The notes beneath the pieces were generated by a model, which saw nothing but the letters and a program-made list of their open reading frames with translations, did not search any database and was not told the DNA's origin. A DNA stretch of 64,000 nt, taken from an uncultured Lachnospiraceae bacterium (GTDB lineage: Bacteria > Bacillota > Clostridia > Lachnospirales > Lachnospiraceae). Location: contig URSA01000001.1 in assembly GCA_900550475.1 (NCBI GenBank), positions 186,001-250,000 on the forward strand. The letters are read 5' to 3'. Of the stretch, positions 52,032 to 60,626 are shown in pieces. Made by a program: the position numbers and the translations under genes. Numbering within the stretch: the first letter of the stretch is position 1; each line of letters begins with the position of its first letter.

Positions 52032-53321
52032 CTATTTGTAATAATCAAAGGCAAAGCCGTACATGCGAACCGTATCGCCTTCCTCTATGCCGAGTTTTTC
52101 AAGCTCCTCCAAAATTCCGTTCTCTTTCAGGAAATTCTGGAAGAAGGTAAATCCCTTTTCACTCTCCAGATTGGTGTAGCCGAGCATCTTTTCAATGCGG
52201 GGGCCCTCAATGATATACTCGCCGCTCTTTTCATCATAGGAAACCGTGTAGGGATCGTCCTCGCCGGCAAGCATCTGATCGGGGAAGTATTCCTGCTCAA
52301 ACACAATCGGCTCTTCCGTAAGTCCGTCAAGCATCCCCTTCACATGATAGAGCAGCTCCCTGACGCCCTTTCCGCTCACGGCAGAGATGGGGAATACGGA
52401 AATCCCCTTTGGCTCAAACTCCGCCCGCAGCTTGTCCACGATCTCGCTCTCGTTTTCATAGAGCATGTCCATCTTGTTTGCCGCGATCACCTGCGGTCTG
52501 TTTGCAATCGCCTCATTGTACGCCTTCAGCTCCTTGTCAATGGCATAGATATCGGCAATGGGATCCCGTCCCTCCGAACCGGCAGCGTCCACCATATGAA
52601 TGATCACTCTGGTGCGCTCGATATGGCGCAAAAACTCGTATCCGAGTCCGATACCCTCGGAAGCACCCTCGATCAGACCGGGAATATCCGCAATGACAAA
52701 ACCGTCGCTGCCGTCCAGATCCACCACCCCGAGATTAGGATTCAAGGTCGTAAAGTGATAGTTGGCAATTTTGGGTCTGGCATTTGTCACTCTCGCCAAA
52801 AACGTGGATTTCCCCACATTGGGAAAACCCACCAGTCCCACATCCGCGATCACCTTAAGTTCCAGCAGAAGGCTTAATTCCTTCGCCGGCTGTCCCGGCT
52901 GTGCGTACTTTGGTGCCTGCATGGTAGGTGTGGCGTAATGCTGGTTGCCGTTGCCGCCTCGTCCGCCCTTCAACAAAACCACTCTCATATTGTCGCCCGA
53001 CATATCCACGATCACTTTTCCGCTTTCCGATTCCTTGATCACGGTTCCCTCCGGCACCTTGATCACGATATCCTCGCCGTTTTTTCCGTGGCAGTTCTTC
53101 TTGCCGCCCTCTTCGCCGTCGCCCGCCTTGTACTTGCGTATATGTCTGAAGTCCGTCAGTGTATTCAGTCCTTTATCCACCTCAAAGATCACGTCGCCGC
53201 CGTGTCCGCCGTCGCCGCCGTCCGGTCCACCGTCCGGCACATACTTTTCACGCCGAAATGACACATGTCCGTCGCCGCCCTTGCCGCTTCTCACATAAAT
53301 GGTCGCTCTGTCTGCAAACAT
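52032..53321 (-). CDS. obgE: 50S assembly GTPase Obg/CgtA
   Basis: A 429-residue GTPase. The glycine-rich Obg fold (residues 1-158; GGDGGHGGDVIFEVD) is followed by the G domain with G1 GFPNVGKS, G3 DIPGLIEGA and G4 NKMD, and by a C-terminal OCT domain (residues 350-429) present in Firmicute forms. It acts in large-subunit maturation and stress signalling. A terminator separates it from rpmA, so read-through or a separate promoter is needed. Confidence 0.97.
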   Translation of the reverse strand: MFADRATIYVRSGKGGDGHVSFRREKYVPDGGPDGGDGGHGGDVIFEVDKGLNTLTDFRHIRKYKAGDGEEGGKKNCHGKNGEDIVIKVPEGTVIKESESGKVIVDMSGDNMRVVLLKGGRGGNGNQHYATPTMQAPKYAQPGQPAKELSLLLELKVIADVGLVGFPNVGKSTFLARVTNARPKIANYHFTTLNPNLGVVDLDGSDGFVIADIPGLIEGASEGIGLGYEFLRHIERTRVIIHMVDAAGSEGRDPIADIYAIDKELKAYNEAIANRPQVIAANKMDMLYENESEIVDKLRAEFEPKGISVFPISAVSGKGVRELLYHVKGMLDGLTEEPIVFEQEYFPDQMLAGEDDPYTVSYDEKSGEYIIEGPRIEKMLGYTNLESEKGFTFFQNFLKENGILEELEKLGIEEGDTVRMYGFAFDYYK

Positions 53322-53339
53322 AAGAAACTCCTTTAACTT

Positions 53340-53372
53340 TAAAAATGGGCTTCAAACAAGAGTTTGAAGCCC
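53340..53372 (-). terminator. terminator between rpmA and obgE
   Basis: GGGCTTCAAAC / GTTTGAAGCCC, an 11-bp perfect stem with a 4-base loop, then ATTTTT on the minus strand. It ends the rplU-prp-rpmA transcript, at least in part. Confidence 0.9.
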
Positions 53373-53392
53373 GTGAACATATCGAATATCAC

Positions 53393-53677
53393 TTAATCCT
53401 CTACCGGATATACGGATGCCTGCTTTTTGTCTCTGCCTTTTCTCTCAAATCTCAGGACACCGTCAACCTTAGCAAACAAGGTATCATCTCCGCCGATTCC
53501 AACATTGACACCGGGATGGATCTTGGTACCACGCTGTCTGTATAAGATATTGCCGGCTTTCACGAACTGGCCGTCAGCTCTCTTTGCTCCCAATCTCTTG
53601 GATTCGGAATCTCTACCGTTCTTGGTAGAACCAACTCCCTTTTTGTGAGCAAAAAATTGAAGGTTCATATTCAACAT
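53393..53677 (-). CDS. rpmA: 50S ribosomal protein L27 precursor (bL27)
   Basis: A 94-residue protein. The N-terminus MLNMNLQFFAHKKGVGSTKN has the extension with the LQFFA motif that Prp removes after FFA in Firmicutes, exposing the mature tail that reaches the peptidyl transferase centre. GGAGGTG fixes the start. The prp gene lies 4 bases upstream, completing the substrate-protease pair. Confidence 0.97.
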   Translation of the reverse strand: MLNMNLQFFAHKKGVGSTKNGRDSESKRLGAKRADGQFVKAGNILYRQRGTKIHPGVNVGIGGDDTLFAKVDGVLRFERKGRDKKQASVYPVED

Positions 53678-53681
53678 CGGT

Positions 53682-54011
53682 CTACACCTCCTTAATCTCA
53701 ACTTGTAGATACTTTTTTCCGTACTCCTTCTGAATATTCATGAGACCATATACCATGGCATCCAGAAGAAAAACGGATCTCTCCTGCAGGGGACTTTTGA
53801 AATCGCATCGTATGAAACCGTCCTCCTCGGAACAGTCCGTCTGAAAAGACTCTCCCGCGAGCTCCTCCAGCGCGTTGATCGTATTGATCACCAGCACCGA
53901 AACGGACGCACACACGATATCCCTGCCGGTCTTCGCATAACCGGCATGTCCCGAGCAGATCAACTGCCTGTAAGAACCGTCAGGATTCTTACCAATCACT
54001 ACTCTCGTCAT
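53682..54011 (-). CDS. prp: ribosomal-processing cysteine protease Prp
   Basis: A 109-residue protease. The catalytic His is in SGHAGYAKTGRD and the Cys in DIVCASVSVL, spaced as in Prp. It trims the N-terminal extension of L27. It lies between rplU and rpmA as usual for Firmicutes. Confidence 0.95.
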   Translation of the reverse strand: MTRVVIGKNPDGSYRQLICSGHAGYAKTGRDIVCASVSVLVINTINALEELAGESFQTDCSEEDGFIRCDFKSPLQERSVFLLDAMVYGLMNIQKEYGKKYLQVEIKEV

Positions 54012-54027
54012 ACTTCACACGTTCTCA

Positions 54028-54333
54028 TTAAGCGTTGATCTTGTCGATCTTAACCTGAGTGTATGCTTGTCTATGACCATTCTTTTTGTGGTAACCGGTT
54101 TTTCTCTTGTACTTGTATACAATAACCTTCTTGCCACGACCCTGTTCCATAACGGTAGCGGTAACAGTTGCGCCTGCTACATCAGCGCCAACCTTTAAAG
54201 AACCGTCGCTCACTGCGATTACCTGGTCAAAAGTTACAGTATTGCCGGCCTCGGTATCCAGTTTCTCAACCTTGATCACATCACCCTCGGCAACTTTATA
54301 CTGCTTTCCACCTGTTGCAATAATTGCGTACAT
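54028..54333 (-). CDS. rplU: 50S ribosomal protein L21 (bL21)
   Basis: A 101-residue large-subunit protein. MYAIIATGGKQYKVAEGDVI at the N-terminus and KVIVYKYKRKTGYHKKNGHRQ near the end are diagnostic. AGGAGGTG precedes the ATG. First gene of the rplU-prp-rpmA unit. Confidence 0.98.
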   Translation of the reverse strand: MYAIIATGGKQYKVAEGDVIKVEKLDTEAGNTVTFDQVIAVSDGSLKVGADVAGATVTATVMEQGRGKKVIVYKYKRKTGYHKKNGHRQAYTQVKIDKINA

Positions 54334-54455
54334 AAGGCACCTCCTATTCAGGAACTCCGTTCAACGAACTTATGTCCCCATTACTCGCTAACTTTGGTGG
54401 TGCCCTGCGGGCACACTTCTACCTAGTTATGCGGCATACTCGAATATCATAGCAC
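54334..54455 (-). promoter_or_regulatory. L21 mRNA leader
   Basis: On the minus strand about 120 bases before rplU hold a GTGCCCGCAGGGCAC hairpin and conserved-looking stretches (GTAGAAGTGTGCCC; AACGGAGTTCC). Firmicutes carry a structured autoregulatory leader at exactly this place; identity is inferred from position and the GC hairpin, not from a model search. Confidence 0.6.
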
Positions 54456-54470
54456 CCGTCCTGTACCTTG

Positions 54471-55097
54471 TCAAGAGTGAATTTTCTCAAAATCTTCTAT
54501 GTACTGCACAATAAGCTTCACCGTTCCGTCTATTCCCAGAATGCTGCTGTTGATGCAGAGGTCGTAGCTGTCGGCGCGTCCCCATTTCTTGGAGGAATAG
54601 TAATTGTAGTAGCTCTGGCGCTGCTTATCCTTCTTGATGATCATGTCCCTTGCCTTGTTCTCGGTCAGATCGTATTTTCCCATAATCCTCCTGACCTTTG
54701 TCTCCTCATCGCCGTAGATGAAAAGATGTACGCAGTTCTTGTAGTCCGCCAGCGCATAATCCGCACAGCGTCCTACGATCACGCAGGGGCCTTCGTCCGC
54801 AATCTTCTTGATGGTGTCAAACTGTGCCAGAAATACCTTGTGGCTGATGGGCATATCCACGAAGGAGGAGGCGTTGTAGCCAAAGGAATAGGTATCCATC
54901 ACCAGATTATAGAGAAAGGAATTTGTCGGGCGCTCGTCGTGGTTCTGAAGCATCTCCTCACAGAAACCGCTCTCCTTTGCCGCTCTTGACAAAAGCTCCT
55001 TGTCATAACATTTGATTCCAAAATATGCGGCAACCTTCTCACCGATCTCCCTGCCGGCGCTGCCAAACTGACGTCCTATCGTAATTACCGTATTCAT
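54471..55097 (-). CDS. cytidylate kinase-like family protein (paralogue 2)
   Basis: A 208-residue P-loop protein of the same family as the gene at 44.2-44.9 kb: ITIGRQFGSAGREIGEKVAAYFG, CYDKELLSRAAKESG, CVIVGRCADYALADYKNCVHLFIYG and DKQRQSYYNYYSSKKWGRADSYDL. The ATG at 55097 has AAAGGA 10 bases upstream; longer forms are possible. Substrate unknown. Confidence 0.82.
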   Translation of the reverse strand: MNTVITIGRQFGSAGREIGEKVAAYFGIKCYDKELLSRAAKESGFCEEMLQNHDERPTNSFLYNLVMDTYSFGYNASSFVDMPISHKVFLAQFDTIKKIADEGPCVIVGRCADYALADYKNCVHLFIYGDEETKVRRIMGKYDLTENKARDMIIKKDKQRQSYYNYYSSKKWGRADSYDLCINSSILGIDGTVKLIVQYIEDFEKIHS

Positions 55098-55163
55098 ATG
55101 CTGTACCATCCTTTCTGTCATTTGTCTATATTATACACATTTCAAATGCAAAAATCCAGTTTT

Positions 55164-56051
55164 TTATTCACTTTGCATCATATCAAACCTTGTTTTTGCT
55201 TCCTCACCGGCAGGCGTTGCCGCCAGTCCGCCCAGTGCGGTTTCCCTGAGGCTCACATCCATCTTGTCCCCGATTTCCCGCATGGCATCCACCACCTGAT
55301 CCGGCGGAATCCTGCTGGTGATACCCGCCAGTGCCATATCAGCCGCCGCCATGGCTCCCACAGCGCCGATCACGCCCCTCTTGATGCAGGGAACCTCCAC
55401 CAGACCCGCAACCGGATCACACACCAATCCCAGAAGATTTTTTAACGCTATCGCCGCCGCATGAATGATCTGCTCAGGCGTGCCGCCCTTCAAACAGACC
55501 ATGGCACCCGCCGTCATGGCGCTGGCAGTTCCGATCTCCGCCTGGCATCCCCCTCTGGCGCCGCTGATGGACGCCCGGAGCGCAATGACCTGTCCGATGC
55601 CCGCAGCGGTATACATGGCATCAAGGATTTCCTCCGTATTGCCCTTTTTATGCTTGAACCATGGAACCAGTGCTGCCGGCAGCACACCGCACGCACCCGC
55701 CGTGGGTGCGGCGACGATCCGCTTCATGCAGGCGTTCGACTCTCCCATCTTGAGCGCCTCCGCAATCACCTCGTCCATGTATGTCCCGCAGAGTCCGCTG
55801 TCCTCCTGCCCGAGCAGATACCGCTCCATCTTTCCGCCGTCGCCGCCCGCCATCTGACTGGCGGATCTGGTCCTTTCATCATAGGTTGCGGCGGCAAGGA
55901 GCATGGCATCCCATGTGCTGCGCATGCGCTCTCTGGAATCTTCCTCCGATCCGCCGCTCTCCCGCAGATCGTCCTCCATCACCACCTGCCAGAAGGGTTT
56001 CCTTTCCTTTTCACACTGCTGTACAATCTCTGCAAGAGACTCAAACGCCAT
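55164..56051 (-). CDS. sdaAA: L-serine dehydratase, alpha subunit
   Basis: A 295-residue subunit carrying the [4Fe-4S] cluster that deaminates L-serine to pyruvate. GLCGTYMDEV, NACMKRIVAAPTAGACGVLPAAL and GLVCDPVAGLVEVPCIKR include the conserved cysteines. The start lies within the last codons of sdaAB (11-base overlap), giving coupled synthesis of the two halves. In Bacillus the pair lies beside fakA and recG; here it has been moved. Confidence 0.94.
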   Translation of the reverse strand: MAFESLAEIVQQCEKERKPFWQVVMEDDLRESGGSEEDSRERMRSTWDAMLLAAATYDERTRSASQMAGGDGGKMERYLLGQEDSGLCGTYMDEVIAEALKMGESNACMKRIVAAPTAGACGVLPAALVPWFKHKKGNTEEILDAMYTAAGIGQVIALRASISGARGGCQAEIGTASAMTAGAMVCLKGGTPEQIIHAAAIALKNLLGLVCDPVAGLVEVPCIKRGVIGAVGAMAAADMALAGITSRIPPDQVVDAMREIGDKMDVSLRETALGGLAATPAGEEAKTRFDMMQSE

Positions 56052-56718
56052 GATCACTTTCCTCCAGATTGATATAGGTCACCTTGGTGATCCCCTTCAT
56101 CTCTTCCATTCCCCGGATCAGCTCCGGCTTCACGCCCTGATCCAGCTCCAGCACCATGACCGCATAGCCGCCTCTCCTTGCACGGTAAAGCTGCATGGTC
56201 GCAATGTTGATGCTGTTCTGCGCAAGGACGGACGTGACCTTTGCCACATGCCCGGGAAGATCCTGATTGTGTACCACAAGCGTGGGCTTTTCCGCCGAGA
56301 AATTCACCTCGATTCCGTCCAGCTTGTGCACCATGATGCGCCCGCCACCGATGGATGCCGCCTGTATCTCCAGGGTTCTTCCGTTTTTCCCCGTCAGCGA
56401 AAGTACCGCCGTGTTGGGATGCGCGTCCCTGAGGTTCTTTGTGGCGAAACGGTATTTAAGACCGCATTTTTCCGCAAGGGAAAAGCTGTCCGGTATCCGG
56501 ATATCATCCGGGTGCATTTCCAGAAGTCCCGCGATCAGCGCCTTATCGGTTCCATGTCCCACACCCGTGGTCGCAAAGGAGCCGTGGAGCGTAATATCCG
56601 CCTTCACGGGAACATCCTGCAACAGCTTTCTCGCAATATAACCGATTCTGACGGCTCCCGCCGTGTGGGAGCTGCTCGGCCCGACCATGACCGGTCCCAA
56701 AATATCAAACAGATTCAT
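56041..56718 (-). CDS. sdaAB: L-serine dehydratase, beta subunit
   Basis: A 225-residue subunit. FDILGPVMVGPSSSHTAGAVRIG is the family signature, and GSFATTGVGHGTDKALIAGLLEM follows. A C-terminal ACT domain (residues 145-220, TLVVHNQDLPGHVAKVTSVL) probably senses serine or another ligand. AGAGGAAAG precedes the ATG. Confidence 0.94.
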   Translation of the reverse strand: MNLFDILGPVMVGPSSSHTAGAVRIGYIARKLLQDVPVKADITLHGSFATTGVGHGTDKALIAGLLEMHPDDIRIPDSFSLAEKCGLKYRFATKNLRDAHPNTAVLSLTGKNGRTLEIQAASIGGGRIMVHKLDGIEVNFSAEKPTLVVHNQDLPGHVAKVTSVLAQNSINIATMQLYRARRGGYAVMVLELDQGVKPELIRGMEEMKGITKVTYINLEESDHGV

Positions 56719-56736
56719 ATGCTTTCCTCTTACCGC

Positions 56737-57651
56737 CTATCCGTTTGGCAGTATTTCCAAAAGATGCTTAAAATAATCCGGGAGCGGAGCGCTCACCTCT
56801 ATATATTCCCCCGTTGTGGGATGCCTGAATCCGAGCACCTGCGCATGGAGCGTCTGTCCCTCCAGCTTGTAGGGAGATTTCACGTTGGAATAGACCTCGT
56901 CCCCCAGAAGCGGGTGTCCGATGCTTGCCATGTGCACGCGGATCTGGTGGGTTCTCCCCGTCTCCAGCTCACATTCAATGTATGTGTATTTGGCAAATCG
57001 CTGCAAAACCTTGTAATGGGTGACCGCCCTTTTTCCCTTTTCACTGACCGCCATCTTCTTCCGGTCCGTGGAATGCCTGCCGATGGGCTTGTCTATGGTG
57101 CCTTCCTCCTCCTTGAGCACCCCGTGGCAGATCGCCCTGTACCTTCTTGTAATGCTGTGCTCTTTTAACTGTTCAGCAATGCAGTTGTGCGCCCTGTCAT
57201 TTTTGCATACGATCAGGGAGCCGGTGGTGTCCCTGTCGATCCTGTGCACGATTCCCGGGCGCATGACCCCGTTTATACCCGACAGCTCCGCGCCGCAGTG
57301 GTATAACAGCGCATTCACCAGCGTATCGCAGTAATGCCCCGCCGCAGGATGCACCACCATCCCCTTTGGCTTATTGACCACGATCACATCCCGATCCTCA
57401 TACAGGATATCAAGGGGAATGGGCTGCGCCGTGATATCCGGCTCCACCGCCTTTGGAAGAAAAAACGAAACCTCATCCTCCTCCTTCACCCGGTAACTGC
57501 CCTTCACAGGCTTCCCGTTCACGGACACGGCGTCCTCCTTGATCAGCTTCTGTATGTATGACCTTGACAAAGAATCGATAAGCATACTGATACACTTATC
57601 GATTCTCTCATCTTCCATTTCTTCTGTTATCTGAAAGCAAAATGCGTCCAT
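56737..57651 (-). CDS. RluD-family pseudouridine synthase
   Basis: A 304-residue enzyme: S4 domain (RIDKCISMLIDSLSRSYIQKLI), catalytic motif HRIDRDTTGSLIVCK with the active Asp, then GRTHQIRVHM and HPLLGDEVY. It lies directly after lspA, the usual lspA-rluD pairing, which supports RluD (23S rRNA helix 69) over other RluA types. Confidence 0.92.
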   Translation of the reverse strand: MDAFCFQITEEMEDERIDKCISMLIDSLSRSYIQKLIKEDAVSVNGKPVKGSYRVKEEDEVSFFLPKAVEPDITAQPIPLDILYEDRDVIVVNKPKGMVVHPAAGHYCDTLVNALLYHCGAELSGINGVMRPGIVHRIDRDTTGSLIVCKNDRAHNCIAEQLKEHSITRRYRAICHGVLKEEEGTIDKPIGRHSTDRKKMAVSEKGKRAVTHYKVLQRFAKYTYIECELETGRTHQIRVHMASIGHPLLGDEVYSNVKSPYKLEGQTLHAQVLGFRHPTTGEYIEVSAPLPDYFKHLLEILPNG

Positions 57652-57659
57652 ATCCGCTC

Positions 57660-58193
57660 CTATTTCACTTCCCTGTATTTTTTCTGTTTAAAGTTTAAGA
57701 AGGAAAGATCCTCCTCCTTGTAGATGAACAAAAACAGAAAGGCAAAAATGATGATGCTCACCACAATGCACATATCCGCCACGTTGAAAATCGGGAAATT
57801 GATCAGGGAAACATAGATAAAGTCCACCACATATCCCAGCCGGATCCGGTCGATCATGTTTCCGACTGCTCCGCCCGCCAGCACGCCGAACAGGATATAC
57901 AGGATGTGGAACTTTTTCTGCTCCGGCAGCTTGATGATAAAGAACAGCATAACCGAAAGCAGGATTACGCCCGTGAACAGAATGAATATCATCTGTCCCT
58001 CCAGCATACTCCATGCAATTCCCGTATTGCAGAAAAACTGTAGTTCCAGAACACCGTCAATCAACACATAGGCGCCCCTTCCCTGTAAATTTTCCACCGC
58101 AAGATATTTGGTAAACTGATCGGCAGCCACCGCAAGAAGCATCACCGCAAGGAAAACGATCAGCCATTTTATTTTTGTTTTTCGATTACTCAT
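57660..58193 (-). CDS. lspA: lipoprotein signal peptidase II
   Basis: A 177-residue aspartic protease with four membrane helices. Catalytic aspartates are in GNMIDRIRLGYVVDFI (first Asp of the NxxDR motif) and FNVADMCI. It cleaves prolipoproteins such as LivK and the DacA-like protein of this window before the lipid-modified Cys. The ATG at 58193 overlaps the end of aroB. Confidence 0.95.
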   Translation of the reverse strand: MSNRKTKIKWLIVFLAVMLLAVAADQFTKYLAVENLQGRGAYVLIDGVLELQFFCNTGIAWSMLEGQMIFILFTGVILLSVMLFFIIKLPEQKKFHILYILFGVLAGGAVGNMIDRIRLGYVVDFIYVSLINFPIFNVADMCIVVSIIIFAFLFLFIYKEEDLSFLNFKQKKYREVK

Positions 58194-59298
58194 GTGCATC
58201 CTCTTCACTAAAATAGATTTCATTCACGGCGTCCAGAAGCTCCTGCTCCGTCACCGTCGTATCCACCACTGCCTTGCCGATCCCCTCAAGCAGGACAAAC
58301 TTGATCTTTCCCGCTTCCATTTTCTTGTCCGACTTTGTCAGTCTCACGATTTCCGCCGGGTCGATGTGATCCACGCTGATAGGCAGGTTAAAGGGCACGA
58401 ACATATCCCGGATCTCGTAGTATTCCTCCATGCTGATCCGGTCTTTCCTGTAGGAAAGAAATGCCGCCGCAACCGCTCCAAGCGCCACACATTCTCCGTG
58501 ATAGAGTGAAAAATCCTTCACCTTCTCGATGGCATGTCCGATGGTGTGCCCGAAGTTCAAAAGCGCACGCTCCCCCTTCTCAAGCGGATCCTTCTCCACA
58601 ACCTCTTTTTTGATGAGGCAGCTTCTGTATACCATCTCCTGCAGAACATCCGCGTCCCGCTCACAGATCTCATACATCCGCTCAAGAAGCCACAGATAAA
58701 ACGCTTCGTCCTTAATCAGACCGTGCTTCATGATTTCCGCAAAGCCCGCATAGAACTGCCTGTCGTCTAACGTATTCAGGGCGGACACGTTCATATACAC
58801 AAGCTTTGGCATCTTGAACGCCCCCACCATATTCTTGTAGCCCTCAAAGTCCACGCCGGTCTTTCCGCCGATGGAGCTGTCCGCCTGGGCAAGCAGCGTG
58901 GTGGGAATCTGCACAAAGTCCACGCCCCGCAGATAGGTTGCCGCCACAAAGCCGGTCAGATCTCCCACGACACCGCCGCCGAGCGCCAAAAGAAGGTCTT
59001 TTCTGTCAAATTTCTCCCCGATCAGGAAACGATACGCCTCCTGTACCTTTCCAAGATTCTTGCTCTCCTCACCGGCGGGAATCACAAACCTTACCGCCAA
59101 TCTGCATTGCGCCTCAAGCAGCTGCAGGATCTCGTCCCCGTAGATTGCATTTACGTTGCTGTCCGTGATCACGCAGATCTTTCTGTCCTTTGCGCCGAGT
59201 GCAAGAAGCTCCTCCTTTAATTTTTCAAAGGATTTCTCAAACACGATCTCATAGCAGGGCTTTCCCTCCAGCATAATCTGTAATCTGTCTGTATTCAT
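58186..59298 (-). CDS. aroB: 3-dehydroquinate synthase
   Basis: A 370-residue NAD- and zinc-dependent enzyme of the shikimate pathway (DAHP to 3-dehydroquinate). ALGGGVVGDLTGFVAATYLRG is the NAD-binding signature; PTTLLAQADSSIGGKTGVD and NFGHTIGHAIEK (zinc histidines) follow. GTGAGGA precedes the ATG at 59298. A terminator lies just upstream, so it may have its own promoter or rely on read-through from sepF. Confidence 0.95.
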   Translation of the reverse strand: MNTDRLQIMLEGKPCYEIVFEKSFEKLKEELLALGAKDRKICVITDSNVNAIYGDEILQLLEAQCRLAVRFVIPAGEESKNLGKVQEAYRFLIGEKFDRKDLLLALGGGVVGDLTGFVAATYLRGVDFVQIPTTLLAQADSSIGGKTGVDFEGYKNMVGAFKMPKLVYMNVSALNTLDDRQFYAGFAEIMKHGLIKDEAFYLWLLERMYEICERDADVLQEMVYRSCLIKKEVVEKDPLEKGERALLNFGHTIGHAIEKVKDFSLYHGECVALGAVAAAFLSYRKDRISMEEYYEIRDMFVPFNLPISVDHIDPAEIVRLTKSDKKMEAGKIKFVLLEGIGKAVVDTTVTEQELLDAVNEIYFSEEDAHE

Positions 59299-59315
59299 AG
59301 TTGTCCTCACTTCTG

Positions 59316-59340
59316 AAAAAGGACAGATGCGAATCTGTCC
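59316..59340 (-). terminator. terminator between sepF and aroB
   Basis: GGACAGAT-TCGC-ATCTGTCC, 8-bp perfect stem and tetraloop, followed by TTTTT on the minus strand. Confidence 0.9.
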
Positions 59341-59357
59341 TCCTCATGTCTAATCTT

Positions 59358-59870
59358 TTAATAGCCGTTATTGATCGGTACTTCAAAGGAACCGCCGTTC
59401 AATATGTCCTGAAAATCTCCCGAGATATCCACACTTGCGGGTGTGATAATGAAAATGTAATGGGATATCTTCTGCAGATTTCCGCTGATTGCAAAGCAGG
59501 AACCCGAAGTAAAATCTATGATCCGCTGTGCCACATCCACATCCAGTCCTTCCAGATTGAGTACGACGGTGCGGTTCGCCAAAAGCGTCTCCGTAATCTC
59601 GCGGGCGTCTTCCACAGAGGTGGGTTTGATCACACAGACCTCCATACCGCCTGCTCCCTGCATTCTCCTTGTATTCCCCTTGGGCATGGGCGTCACCTTC
59701 GCAGCGGGGCGTTTGGGCAGCGCCTTCTCTTCCGGTTCGGGCTCCTTCATTGCCTTTCTGGGCGGCTCATCTGCGTAATCATCCGTATCATCCAGATAAT
59801 CCTCATCCGTATCATACTCGTCCTCATCGACGATCTTCATATAGTTCAGAAACTTGTCCATCACACCCAT
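59358..59870 (-). CDS. sepF: cell division protein SepF
   Basis: A 170-residue FtsZ-binding protein. N-terminal membrane-binding amphipathic helix MGVMDKFLNYMKI, an acidic linker with many Asp, Glu and Tyr, then the SepF core (VCVIKPTSVEDAREITETLL; RIIDFTSGSCFAISGNLQKIS; FIITPASVDISG). It anchors and bundles FtsZ at the septum. The ATG at 59870 follows AAGGAGAG, 13 bases after yggS. Confidence 0.95.
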   Translation of the reverse strand: MGVMDKFLNYMKIVDEDEYDTDEDYLDDTDDYADEPPRKAMKEPEPEEKALPKRPAAKVTPMPKGNTRRMQGAGGMEVCVIKPTSVEDAREITETLLANRTVVLNLEGLDVDVAQRIIDFTSGSCFAISGNLQKISHYIFIITPASVDISGDFQDILNGGSFEVPINNGY

Positions 59871-59883
59871 TGCAGCACTCTCC

Positions 59884-60588
59884 TTATAACTGATCTGAAA
59901 TCCCGTAATCCCGTTCCCCAAATATGCCGGTGCCGACCCTCACATAGGTTGCACCTTCCTCCACGGCGACGGTATAATCGCCTGTCATTCCCATAGAGAG
60001 AACATCCATACAGACATTATCAATGTTTTTCTTCTTTATGTCAACAGATAATTGGCGCAAATTCACAAAATATTGTCTGTTGTCCTCCGCTTTTTCTACA
60101 TATGGTGCTATTGTCATCAATCCTCTGACAGAAATCCCCGGCAAAGCCGCAATTTCTCTCACCAGCATTTCCGCCTCCCGGACGCTTGTCCCGAACTTGC
60201 TCTCCTCGCCCGCCACATTGACTTCCACCAGAATCGGAACCGTCACATTCTTCTTCACAGCCTCTCTGCTGATCTCCTCCGCCAGCTTCACGGAGTCCAC
60301 GCTGTGGATCATGTAGACCCTGCCGACCAGATACTTTACCTTATTGCGCTGCAAATGCCCGATCATGTGCCAGCGGATATCTTTGGGAAGTTCTTCATAT
60401 TTTTCCGTAAGCTCCTGAACCTTATTCTCACCGAAATCACGGCAGCCCGCTTCATACGCCTCCTTAAGCGCCCCGACAGGCTTGGTCTTGCTGACGGCGA
60501 TCAGGCGTACATCCTCTGTGTTACGCCCTGCCCGCTCGCAGCTCTCTTCTATATTCTTTTGCACCGATACCAGATTTTCCCTGATCAT
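59884..60588 (-). CDS. PLP homeostasis protein YggS/YlmE family
   Basis: A 234-residue PLP-binding TIM-barrel protein. The PLP lysine is in LIAVSKTKPV; FGENKVQEL, WHMIGHLQRNKVKYL and LSMGMTGDY are family motifs. It buffers pyridoxal phosphate and affects amino-acid metabolism. The yggS-sepF order (ylmE-ylmF) is conserved in Firmicute division clusters. Confidence 0.94.
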   Translation of the reverse strand: MIRENLVSVQKNIEESCERAGRNTEDVRLIAVSKTKPVGALKEAYEAGCRDFGENKVQELTEKYEELPKDIRWHMIGHLQRNKVKYLVGRVYMIHSVDSVKLAEEISREAVKKNVTVPILVEVNVAGEESKFGTSVREAEMLVREIAALPGISVRGLMTIAPYVEKAEDNRQYFVNLRQLSVDIKKKNIDNVCMDVLSMGMTGDYTVAVEEGATYVRVGTGIFGERDYGISDQL

Positions 60589-60626
60589 ACCGTTACCGTC
60601 TCCATTCTGTTTCCATATAAGGGAAC

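Noticed and set aside
55903..57168. 421-codon plus-strand open frame opposite sdaAA, sdaAB and the RluD gene
   Set aside because: Antisense shadow of three clear genes, with no recognisable motif or start signal.
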